Shown here piece after piece: positions 22,991 to 30,412 of a DNA stretch of 43,520 nucleotides. The DNA lies in assembly GCA_025459425.1 (NCBI GenBank), contig JALOQF010000011.1:1-43520 (forward strand), written 5' to 3'. Positions within the stretch are counted from its first letter, which is position 1; the number at the start of each line of letters is the position of its first letter. Origin of the DNA: Myxococcaceae bacterium. GTDB lineage: Bacteria > Myxococcota > Myxococcia > Myxococcales > Myxococcaceae. The translations under genes were made by a program, and so were the position numbers. The notes below the pieces were generated by a model. That model worked only from the letters and a program-made list of their open reading frames with translations, did not search any database and was not told where the DNA came from.

Positions 22991-25105
22991 ATGGCTCCGC
23001 CGCGCGCGCTGTCCGAGTTCGTCGCCGAGGCCAACGAGGTGCTCGAGACGCTCGCGCACGACGTCGCCGTGCTCGACGCGCAGCGTGGCCGTGAGCCCGA
23101 GCCCGATCTGCTCAACGCCATCTTCCGCGCCGCGCACTCGCTCAAGGGCCTGTCGGGCATGTTCGGGCAGGAGCGCATCTCGACGCTCGCGCACCACCTC
23201 GAAGACGTGCTCGACGCGCTGAGGCTGGGCAAGGTGCTGGCGAGCGACGCGCTGCTCGACGCCATTCTCGACGGGGTCGACGTGCTCACCCTCATGCTGC
23301 GCGAGGCCAGCGGCGAGGCTCCGAGCGACGAGACCGCCCGCCGGGCCACGGCCCTCACCGAGACCTTCGTGCGGCTCGCCTCGGGCGGGCAGCAGACGGC
23401 CGTCGACGTGCTCGACGAGGTCGGCCTCGACCCCGCCATTCGCAGCGTCTTCACCGAGTACGAGGAGCACCGGCTGCGCGAGAACGTGAAGAAGGGCATC
23501 GCGCTGTGGAAGGTGCGGGCCGTCTTCAGCCTCGACGACTTCGACCAGCGCCTCGCCGGCCTCAACGCCACCCTGAAGCCCCTGGGCGAGGTGATCAGCA
23601 CGTTGCCCAGCTCGCAGCCCGGTGACGAGACGTCGATCGCGTTCGATCTCATCTTCGGCAGCCCCAGGCCCCAGCACGAGATCGAGACCGCGGTGCAGAC
23701 GATGGCCTCGGTGCAGCCGCTCACCAACAAGCCGGTGCGGCCCCGCCTGGTGAGCGAACCCGAGCCCGACGCGCCGCGTACCCGGCCGGCGCCGCGCCCG
23801 CCCGTCTTCGCCTCTGACGTCAGCTCGCCCGAGCTCACGCCGCTGAGCAGCTCGAGCCCCTCGGGGGTGATGCAGGGCGCCGAGCCCAGCCTGCGCTCGC
23901 TCGCCCAGACGGTGCGCGTCGACATCGCCCGGCTCGACGGCCTGATGAACGTCATCGGTGAGCTCCTCACCGTGCGCGCCAACATCCACCGGCTGGCCGA
24001 CGTGGCGCGGCAGGCCGGTGCGACGCCGCTGCCGAAGCTGTGGGGCCAGGAGCTGCAGAAGGAAGCGCGCGCGCTGGAGCGCAAGCTCGACGAGCTGCAG
24101 GCCGGAGTGCTCGACGTGCGCATGGTGCCCCTCGGGCAGGTCTTCGACAAGCTCGCGCGCCTCATGCGCCGGCTCGTGCGGCAGAGCGGCAAGGACGTGC
24201 ACTTCGAGGTGTCGGGCGGTGACGTCGAGCTCGACAAGCTCATCGTCGAGGAGCTGTCGGACCCCCTCATGCACCTGTTGCGCAACGCGCTCGATCACGG
24301 CGTCGAGACGCCCGACCGCCGCATCGCCCAGGGAAAGGACGCGCGGGGCCTCATACGCCTCAAGGCCCAGCAGCTCGGCAACCAGGTGCAGATCGAGGTG
24401 GGTGACGACGGCGCCGGCATGGACGAGGGCCGCATCAAGCAGGTGGCCATTGAGCGTGGCCTGGTGACCCGTGAGCTGACCGACGAGCTCGAGCGGCGCG
24501 ATCTGCTCAACCTCGTCTTCCTGCCTGGCTTCTCGACGCGCAAGGACGTGAGCGAGCTCAGCGGCCGGGGCGTGGGCCTCGACGTGGTGAAGACGAACCT
24601 CGCGCGCCTCTCGGGCCTCATCGACATCGACAGCCGGCGCGGCGAGGGCACCACCTTCGTGCTGACGCTGCCGCTCACCCTCGCCATCATCCGGGCGCTG
24701 ATCGTCGGGGTCGCCGATCGCACCTTCGCCGTCCCCCTCAACTCGGTGACCGAGATCGTCGCGGTGAAGCCGGCCGAGCTGCGCACCATCGAGCGGCGCG
24801 AGGTGCTCGAGGTGCGTGGGCAGACGCTCCCCTTCGTGCGCCTCTCACGGATCTTCGGGCTGCAGGAGCTCCCCGTCGAGCGGCACTTCGTCGTCGTCAT
24901 CGGGCTGGCGCAGGAGCGGCTCGGGCTCGCCGTCGACGCGCTGCTGGGCCAGGAAGACATCGTCACCAAGCCCCTCGGTGGGCGGCTCAAGGGGGTGCCC
25001 GGCATCGCGGGCGCGACCGAGCTGGGTGACCGCCGCGCGGTGCTCGTGCTCGACGTCGCGGCGCTGGTCGAAGAGCTCAAGCGCCCGCAGGCGGCGGTGG
25101 GGTGA
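22991..25105 (+). CDS. cheA: Chemosensory histidine kinase CheA
   Basis: The product is 704 residues with the standard order. An HPt domain is at 1-110 with phospho-acceptor His49 in RAAHSLKGLSGMFG. A divergent P2-like region (about 130-245, LDDFDQRLAGLNATLKPLGEV) is followed by a Pro-rich linker. The dimerisation helices begin near 303 (RVDIARLDGLMNVIGELLTVR). The ATPase has N-box LLRNALDHGVE, DDGAGMD and GRGVGLDVV. A C-terminal CheW-like coupling domain runs to the end (TFAVPLNSVTEIV, GRLKGVPGIAGATEL). No receiver domain is fused, unlike FrzE-type kinases, and a separate CheY precedes it. No methyl-accepting receptor gene is nearby, so the input is unknown. Confidence 0.96.
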   Translation: MAPPRALSEFVAEANEVLETLAHDVAVLDAQRGREPEPDLLNAIFRAAHSLKGLSGMFGQERISTLAHHLEDVLDALRLGKVLASDALLDAILDGVDVLTLMLREASGEAPSDETARRATALTETFVRLASGGQQTAVDVLDEVGLDPAIRSVFTEYEEHRLRENVKKGIALWKVRAVFSLDDFDQRLAGLNATLKPLGEVISTLPSSQPGDETSIAFDLIFGSPRPQHEIETAVQTMASVQPLTNKPVRPRLVSEPEPDAPRTRPAPRPPVFASDVSSPELTPLSSSSPSGVMQGAEPSLRSLAQTVRVDIARLDGLMNVIGELLTVRANIHRLADVARQAGATPLPKLWGQELQKEARALERKLDELQAGVLDVRMVPLGQVFDKLARLMRRLVRQSGKDVHFEVSGGDVELDKLIVEELSDPLMHLLRNALDHGVETPDRRIAQGKDARGLIRLKAQQLGNQVQIEVGDDGAGMDEGRIKQVAIERGLVTRELTDELERRDLLNLVFLPGFSTRKDVSELSGRGVGLDVVKTNLARLSGLIDIDSRRGEGTTFVLTLPLTLAIIRALIVGVADRTFAVPLNSVTEIVAVKPAELRTIERREVLEVRGQTLPFVRLSRIFGLQELPVERHFVVVIGLAQERLGLAVDALLGQEDIVTKPLGGRLKGVPGIAGATELGDRRAVLVLDVAALVEELKRPQAAVG

Positions 25106-25108
25106 GGC

Positions 25109-25663
25109 ATGGCGAACCCACGCTTCGAGGCCCAGCTCGCGCGGTTCTTCTACCGGCCCGACGAAGACGTCGGGGCCTGGCTCGAGCTCGCGCCCGAGAT
25201 CGCCGAGGCCGGCGAGGTGGCCGAAGAGCTGCCCGAGGAGTTCCTCGCCTTCGAGCTCGGCGCCGAGGTGTACGCGGTGCCCATCGGCGCGGTGCGCGAG
25301 ATCCTCAAGGTGCCGGCCATCACCGGCGTGCCCCGGGTCGCCGAGCACGTGCTCGGGGTGATGAACGTGCGGGGCGAGATGCTGCCGGTGTACGACCTCA
25401 AGCAGCGGCTGCGGCTGGTCGACGCGCCCCAGCGGGTCACCGGGCCGACGGATCTGCCGCGCGAGAGCCGCGTGGTGCTGCTGAAGGACCCCGAAGGTGA
25501 CGCCGGCATCCTCGTCGACCGGGTGCAGGGCGTGGTGCGCCTGCCGCTGTCGAAGCTCGAGCCGGCGCCGAACCTCGGGGCCGATCGCCGGGCGGTCGCC
25601 GGGCTGGGCCGGGCTGGAGGCAACCTGTACATCCTGCTCGACGTCGAGGCGGCGCTCGCATGA
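25109..25663 (+). CDS. cheW: CheW coupling protein with N-terminal extension
   Basis: The product is 184 residues. A 45-residue acidic lead (FFYRPDEDVGAWLELAPE) precedes a full CheW fold that begins EFLAFELGAEVYAVPIGAVREIL and continues with VLGVMNVRGEMLPVYDLKQRL and GILVDRVQGVVRLPLS. CheW links receptors to CheA. It starts four bases after cheA, and its stop overlaps the next cheW. The extension is not part of ordinary CheW and could bind a different partner. It differs clearly from its neighbour, so the two are not recent duplicates. Confidence 0.93.
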   Translation: MANPRFEAQLARFFYRPDEDVGAWLELAPEIAEAGEVAEELPEEFLAFELGAEVYAVPIGAVREILKVPAITGVPRVAEHVLGVMNVRGEMLPVYDLKQRLRLVDAPQRVTGPTDLPRESRVVLLKDPEGDAGILVDRVQGVVRLPLSKLEPAPNLGADRRAVAGLGRAGGNLYILLDVEAALA

Positions 25664-26115
25664 CCGAGCCCGTCGTCCAGCTCTGCGTGCTCGAGGTCGG
25701 CGGCGAGCAGTACGTCATCGACCTCAAGCGCGTCGAAGAGATCCTCCCCGTGCAGGCGCCCACGCCCGTGCCGAAGGCCCCCGGCTTTCTCGAGGGCGTG
25801 GTGAAGCTGCGTGGCGAGGTGGTGCCGGTCGTCGACGTGCGCAAGCGCCTGGGGGTGCAGCCGGCGGCCGGCCCCTTGCGCGACAAGCGGGTGGCGCGGC
25901 GCGAGCGAATGGTGGTGTGCAAGCTCGGGCGCCGCCGGGTGGGCTTCCTCGTCGACGCGGTGTCGAAGGTGATTCGCGTCGAGCGGTCGGCGCTGCAGCC
26001 TGCGCCGCTCACCGCGCGGCCGGGGCGGCTGCCGCACGTGCTGGGCGTGGTGGGTGAGCCCGGCCAGCTCAAGCTGATGCTCGATCTGCTCTCGTTGGTC
26101 GCGGAGGACGCCTGA
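25660..26115 (+). CDS. cheW: Second CheW coupling protein
   Basis: The product is 151 residues, a plain CheW domain. It reads VVQLCVLEVGGEQYVIDLKRVEEILPV, then GFLEGVVKLRGEVVPVVDVRKRLG and GFLVDAVSKVIRV, the usual positions for receptor and kinase contact. ATG overlaps the previous stop (ATGA), and the HEAT-repeat gene begins one base after its stop, so tight stoichiometry is implied. Two different CheW proteins beside one CheA suggest mixed arrays or two receptor classes. Confidence 0.94.
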   Translation: MTEPVVQLCVLEVGGEQYVIDLKRVEEILPVQAPTPVPKAPGFLEGVVKLRGEVVPVVDVRKRLGVQPAAGPLRDKRVARRERMVVCKLGRRRVGFLVDAVSKVIRVERSALQPAPLTARPGRLPHVLGVVGEPGQLKLMLDLLSLVAEDA

Positions 26116-26116
26116 G

Positions 26117-28084
26117 ATGACGTGGGTCGACCCGGATCCTGCGGCCGAGGGCCGGTACCGCACCATCTCGGAGCTGTCGGGGGGCCCGAGCGCCGTCCCC
26201 GAGCTCATCGAGGCGCTCTTCGACGAGTCGTGGCGCGTGCGACGGCTGGCGGCCGAGCGGCTGGGCTCGCTCGGGCACCCCGACGCCCTGGTGGCGCCGC
26301 TGCTCGAGGTGCTGACGCGGCGCGGGCAGCCGGGCGCGCGCAACGCGGCAGCGACGGCGCTCTCGCACCTCGGCGGGGTGGCGGTGGCGCCGCTCGTGCG
26401 GCTCTTGCGCGACGTCGACCCCGACCAACGCAAGTTCGCCGCCGACATTCTGGGAGAGCTCGGTCTCGAGGCTGCCTCGCCCGCGTTGATCGACGCGCTC
26501 ACCGACGACGACCCCAACGTCCGCGTCGCGGCGGCCGAGGCGCTCGGGAAGACGGGCGGCCCGCTCGCCCGCGCGGCCCTCGAGGCGCTGCTGGCGCGCA
26601 CCGATCCGCTGCTCCAGGTGAGCGCCCTCGAAGCGCTGACGGCGCTCGACGCCCCGCCGCCGCTGCCGGCCCTCGTTCCGCTCGTCGCGCACCCCCTCAC
26701 CCGCCGCAGCGCCTGGCGCCTCATGGGCCACGTCCGTCACCGCTCGGCGTGGGTGCTGGTGGTGCAGCACCTGCGGGCGAAGGCGACGCGCGACGCGGCG
26801 CTGCTGGCGCTGGGCTCGGCGACGGCCTCGTTCTCGGGTGACGTCGAGGCCGAGCTCGCCCTCGCCGTGACGGGCGTCGACGACGCGCTCGCGTGGCTCG
26901 CGCGCTGCCTGGGCTCCGAGGACCTCGAGCGACGCGTCGGGGCGCTCCACCTCGTGCGGGCGGCGAAGCTGGCCGAGCTCTCGCCGAAGGTGGCCGAGGC
27001 CGCCGAGGGAGGCGCCGCCGCCGAGCTCTGCCTCGCGGTCCTCTCGTCGCTGGGCACGCCGGGCCTCGTCGCGCTCGTCGAAGGCACTCCACCGGCGCTG
27101 CTGGCGATGTCGCGCGAAGGCCGGGCCGTGGCCGGAGAAGCGCTCGTCGAGAACGCGACGCCCCGCTTCGTGCCGGCCCTCACCGCGCTCCTCGACGCAG
27201 GCGAGGCCGAGCTGGCCGAGGTGGCCGTGCGCGCCCTGGGGAGAACGCAGTGCGCCGACGCCATCGCGCCCCTGCTGCGCGCGCTCGACGACGACGGGCT
27301 GTCGGCTGCGGCCGCGCGAGCCCTCACGTTCCTCGCGCAGACGTACCCTGCCGACGTGCGGAGCGCGCTGTCGCAGCGGGTCGAGCGCGCGCCGCTCCAG
27401 CCCCACCTCGTGCGCGCGTGGGCGAACGTCGCCGGCCACGAGGCGCTCCCGGTGCTCCGGCAGGCGATGCACCACGAGTCAGACGCGGTGCGTGCGGCCG
27501 CTGCGCAGGTGGCCATGGTGGCCCCGGCAGGCGCCGCGGGCCTGCTGGGCATGGCCGTCGTCGACGAGTCGGCCCGGGTGCGTCGCGGCGCCGCGAGGGC
27601 CGTGTCCGGGCTCCAACCATCGGAAGGGCGGGCCCTGCTGGAGCGGCTGCTCGACGACCGGGAGCCCTCGGTGCTGTCGCTGGCCTGTACCGCCGCGATG
27701 GAGCGGGGCGCTGAGTGGGCCGCGCCGAGGCTCCGGGCGCTCGTCACCCACGCCGACGCCGGCGTGGTGCTGGCGGCGGTGCAGGCGGCGATGGTGCTGG
27801 GCGCTGCCGATGACGCGCTCCTCACCCGCGCGCTCGCGCACCCGGACGGTGAGGTGGTGAAGCAGGTGCTGACCGAGGGCGCTTCGTCGCGCGCCGTCGT
27901 CGAGGCCGCGGCGTGGGCGCTGTCGGACCCACGCTGGGACGTGCGCGCGGCCGCCGCGCGGACGCTCGAGGTGGGCGGCGGCCCCGAGCACGTCGAGCTC
28001 CTCGAGGCGGCGGCGCAGCGAGAGGCCGACCCACTGGCCCACCAGGCGCTGTTGACGGCCAGGACGGCGTTGGGGGCCCGCTGA
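26117..28084 (+). CDS. HEAT-repeat protein of the chemosensory operon
   Basis: The product is 655 residues made almost wholly of HEAT/PBS-lyase-type helix pairs of about 30 residues. Examples are SWRVRRLAAERLGSLG, DPDQRKFAADILGELG and DPNVRVAAAEALGKTG, and later repeats end near WDVRAAAARTLEVG. I count on the order of fifteen or more units. Such solenoids are protein-protein scaffolds with no catalysis. HEAT-like proteins occur in some myxobacterial che clusters. It lies between cheW and cheR with gaps of one and two bases, so it is an integral component, perhaps an alternative signalling output or adaptor. No signal peptide is seen, so it is cytoplasmic. Confidence 0.9.
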   Translation: MTWVDPDPAAEGRYRTISELSGGPSAVPELIEALFDESWRVRRLAAERLGSLGHPDALVAPLLEVLTRRGQPGARNAAATALSHLGGVAVAPLVRLLRDVDPDQRKFAADILGELGLEAASPALIDALTDDDPNVRVAAAEALGKTGGPLARAALEALLARTDPLLQVSALEALTALDAPPPLPALVPLVAHPLTRRSAWRLMGHVRHRSAWVLVVQHLRAKATRDAALLALGSATASFSGDVEAELALAVTGVDDALAWLARCLGSEDLERRVGALHLVRAAKLAELSPKVAEAAEGGAAAELCLAVLSSLGTPGLVALVEGTPPALLAMSREGRAVAGEALVENATPRFVPALTALLDAGEAELAEVAVRALGRTQCADAIAPLLRALDDDGLSAAAARALTFLAQTYPADVRSALSQRVERAPLQPHLVRAWANVAGHEALPVLRQAMHHESDAVRAAAAQVAMVAPAGAAGLLGMAVVDESARVRRGAARAVSGLQPSEGRALLERLLDDREPSVLSLACTAAMERGAEWAAPRLRALVTHADAGVVLAAVQAAMVLGAADDALLTRALAHPDGEVVKQVLTEGASSRAVVEAAAWALSDPRWDVRAAAARTLEVGGGPEHVELLEAAAQREADPLAHQALLTARTALGAR

Positions 28085-28086
28085 CG

Positions 28087-28929
28087 ATGGGCGAGGCACG
28101 CGAGCTGACGGCAGAGCAGCTCAAGCTGCTGCGCGACGTCTTCCAGCAGGCGTGTGGTTTCGTCTTGCGCGACGACCTCAAGTTCATCGCCGAGCGGCGG
28201 CTCGCGCCCCGCCTCGAGGCCCTCGGCCTGCGCGACTTCGGCAGCTACCAGCGGTACCTGCGCTTCGACCCCCGCGGCAAGGAAGAGCTCGAGGTGGCGA
28301 TCGATCTGCTGCTGCCGCGCGAGACGTATTTCTTCCGCGAGCCGGCGCAGCTCACCACCTTCGTCGACGAGGTGGTGCCGCGCCTGGCCCAGGACTCGGT
28401 CGGCCGTACGCTGCACGCGTGGAGCGCTGGCTGCTCGAGCGGCGAAGAGCCGTACACCCTCTCGATGTTGATGGCCGACCACCCGCTCCTGGCGGGGTGG
28501 GAGCTCGACGTGCTGGGCACGGACCTCTCGCAGAAGGCGCTCGCCACGGCGCGGCACGCCGAGTACGGGCCCTCGTCGCTGCGGGCCACCTCGGTGGAAC
28601 AGAAGACGCGGTTCTTCGACGCCGCCGAGCAGGGCCGCGTCCGGGTCAAGCGCGCGTACCGTGAGAAGGTGCGCTTTGGCTGGTTGAACCTGCTCGACGC
28701 CGGCGGGGCGCGCCTGCTCCCGATGATGGACGTCATCTTCTGCCGCAACGTGCTCATCTACTTCGACACCGAGACGCGCAGGCGGGTGGTGAACCTCTTC
28801 TCGGAGCGCCTCCGCGAGGGCGGCTACCTGCTGCTCGGCCACTCCGAGAACCTGTTCAGCCTCACCACGAAGTTCGAGCTCGTGCAGCTCTCGGGCGATC
28901 TCGTGTACCGCAAGCCGCGGCTCGGGTAG
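28087..28929 (+). CDS. cheR: CheR-type protein glutamate methyltransferase
   Basis: The product is 280 residues from ATG 28087, two bases after the HEAT gene. CheR methylates glutamates on chemoreceptors using SAM. The N-terminal helical domain (LRDVFQQACGFVLRDD) leads to LLPRETYFFREP, then the SAM-binding SAGCSSGEEPYTLSML near residue 113, VLGTDLSQKALATAR, and CRNVLIYFD. The length fits a single-domain CheR without TPR. No cheB and no receptor lie in this window, so its substrate must be encoded elsewhere. A strong hairpin spans its stop codon and probably marks the end of the operon. Confidence 0.95.
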   Translation: MGEARELTAEQLKLLRDVFQQACGFVLRDDLKFIAERRLAPRLEALGLRDFGSYQRYLRFDPRGKEELEVAIDLLLPRETYFFREPAQLTTFVDEVVPRLAQDSVGRTLHAWSAGCSSGEEPYTLSMLMADHPLLAGWELDVLGTDLSQKALATARHAEYGPSSLRATSVEQKTRFFDAAEQGRVRVKRAYREKVRFGWLNLLDAGGARLLPMMDVIFCRNVLIYFDTETRRRVVNLFSERLREGGYLLLGHSENLFSLTTKFELVQLSGDLVYRKPRLG

Positions 28930-28938
28930 CGGCTTGCG
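28909..28938 (+). terminator. Strong hairpin over the cheR stop codon
   Basis: CGCAAGCCGC (28909-28918) and GCGGCTTGCG (28929-28938) form a perfect 10-bp stem with a 10-base loop that includes most of the TAG stop. The following bases are GC-rich with no T-tract, so termination efficiency is uncertain, but it is the clearest 3' boundary of the chemosensory unit. Confidence 0.5.
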
Positions 28939-28968
28939 CGCGGCCCACGTCATGGTGGACTCCCGCGC

Positions 28969-29580
28969 ATGAGCGAGTCGAAGGAAAGGCGCTGCCGCAT
29001 CGTGGTGACGGGTGGGCCCGGCGGCGGCAAGACGACCGCGGCCGACCTCTTCCGCCGGGAGATGGGCACGAGCGTGGTGGTGGTGCCCGAGTCGGCGACG
29101 CTCCTTTTCCAGGGTGGCTTTCCCCGGTACGACGAGCCCGATGCGCGCATCGCCGCGCAGACGGCCATCTTCCACGTGCAGCGCAACCTCGAAGAGGTGC
29201 AGGCCGCGCGGCACGCCGGCCGCATTCTGCTGTGCGACCGGGGCACCCTCGACGGCGCCGCCTACTGGCCGGGGAGCCACGAGGCGTTCTTCCAGCACCT
29301 CGGCACCACCTATGAGGCCGAGCTGGCGCGCTACGACGGCGTCATCTTCTTCGAGACGGCGGCGGCGGGTGGCCTGTCGATCGAAGGCAACAACCCCGTG
29401 CGCATCGAAGACGCGGCGGCCGCGCTGGCCATCGATCGGAAGCTGCAGGCGCTCTGGCGGGTGCACCCGCGGTACACGTTCGTTCCGAACAACCACAGCT
29501 TTTTCAAGAAGATCAGCTTCGGGTTGTTGGCGCTCGAGTCGCTCGTCGGGCAGCTCCGCAGCGCGTCCGTGCTGCCCTGA
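28969..29580 (+). CDS. AAA_28-type P-loop NTPase
   Basis: The product is 203 residues. An N-terminal Walker A (VVTGGPGGGKTTAADLF) at about residues 13-25 is followed by a Walker-B-like strand ILLCDRGTLDGAAYWPG and conserved KIS/FFKK segments near the C-terminus. The arrangement matches the AAA_28 (NadR/Ttd14-like) kinase-fold ATPases, which are small soluble proteins of varied or unknown function. The gene begins 39 bases past cheR, after the hairpin, so it may be a separate transcript. No other domain is attached. Confidence 0.8.
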   Translation: MSESKERRCRIVVTGGPGGGKTTAADLFRREMGTSVVVVPESATLLFQGGFPRYDEPDARIAAQTAIFHVQRNLEEVQAARHAGRILLCDRGTLDGAAYWPGSHEAFFQHLGTTYEAELARYDGVIFFETAAAGGLSIEGNNPVRIEDAAAALAIDRKLQALWRVHPRYTFVPNNHSFFKKISFGLLALESLVGQLRSASVLP

Positions 29581-29582
29581 CG

Positions 29583-30347
29583 TCACTGCGAGGCGAACGT
29601 CTCGCGCAGGCGCAGCTTCAGCTCGAGCCCGGCCGCGTCGCGCAGCACGAACGTCTGGTCCTCGCCGTCCCACTGCGGGCGCAGATCCCACGCCTGGCCA
29701 TAGGCGAGCTCCTTCGGCCAGTTCGCCAGCTCGGGGCAGGGGCCCTCGCAGGTGCCGAAGACGCCGATGGCATCGCTGTCGAACACGCTGACGTTGACGT
29801 TCTGCAGGCTGGCGAAGGGCAGGGGTGTCTGGAAGGGGAAGGTCCACGACTGGCGGAACCCGCCGCGCTCGTCGGTGCAGAAGTTCGACTGGCCCGTCGG
29901 GCTCGAGAGGTCGGCGAAGGTGAAGCAGACGAACGGGTCGGGCACGTCGGAGGCCGAGCTGTCCCAGAAGCGGCCCTGGTTGGTGGCGGGGATCGACAGG
30001 TCCTCGATGGTGATGCGCCAGCGGGTGTCGAAGCGCGGGCCGGGAATGCACGCGGGCGTGAAGGGCTGCCCGACGTCGACGCAGTTGACGACGCGGCTCG
30101 TGTCACCGCGCTGCGCGCAGGTGCCGTTGGTGCACGGCTGTCGGCAGCGCCCCAGCGCGCCTTCGGAGTTGCGCGCGAAGCAGGTGAGCCCGGTCTGGCA
30201 CTGCGCGGTGTTCATGCAGCGCGCGCCGTCGACGAGGTTGCGGCATTCCTGGGGGTCGTCGGTCTGGCTGCAGTCGACGCAGCGGGCGTTGCAGGCCGAG
30301 AGCACGGCGGTCGCGAAGAAGAGCCACCACAAGCGGGCGAGTCGCAT
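29583..30347 (-). CDS. Cys-rich lipoprotein with C2-like C-terminal domain
   Basis: The product is 254 residues from ATG 30347, chosen because it begins a lipoprotein signal (MRLARLWWLFFATAVLSAC); a further in-frame ATG at 30383 adds an unlikely basic lead. Residues 20-95 contain about twelve cysteines in short spacings (CVDCSQ, CMNTAQCQTGLTC, CRQPCTNGTC), a disulfide-rich module common in myxobacterial exported proteins. The rest is beta-rich with WRITIEDLSIP and VSVFDSDAIG, resembling C2-type domains with Asp residues that could bind calcium, but similarity is weak. It is convergent with the NTPase and divergent from the hydrolase gene. Confidence 0.75.
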   Translation of the reverse strand: MRLARLWWLFFATAVLSACNARCVDCSQTDDPQECRNLVDGARCMNTAQCQTGLTCFARNSEGALGRCRQPCTNGTCAQRGDTSRVVNCVDVGQPFTPACIPGPRFDTRWRITIEDLSIPATNQGRFWDSSASDVPDPFVCFTFADLSSPTGQSNFCTDERGGFRQSWTFPFQTPLPFASLQNVNVSVFDSDAIGVFGTCEGPCPELANWPKELAYGQAWDLRPQWDGEDQTFVLRDAAGLELKLRLRETFASQ

Positions 30348-30375
30348 GCGCTCAATCGTAGCGCTCCACGTCGAC

Positions 30376-30396
30376 CGAAACACGCCGGGCGTTTCG
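30376..30396. promoter_or_regulatory. Inverted repeat in divergent promoter region
   Basis: CGAAAC (30376-30381) and GTTTCG (30391-30396) are perfect inverted arms with a 9-base spacer, in the 65-base gap between the divergent lipoprotein and hydrolase genes. The placement suits an operator for one or both promoters. Only one copy is seen. Confidence 0.3.
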
Positions 30397-30412
30397 TGAC
30401 ATCTTCGCGCCC

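Noticed and set aside
26737-30051. 1104-codon minus-strand frame across the HEAT, CheR and NTPase genes
   Set aside because: It spans several well-identified plus-strand genes and a hairpin. Its composition (Ser/Arg/Ala runs) is that of antisense GC-rich DNA.
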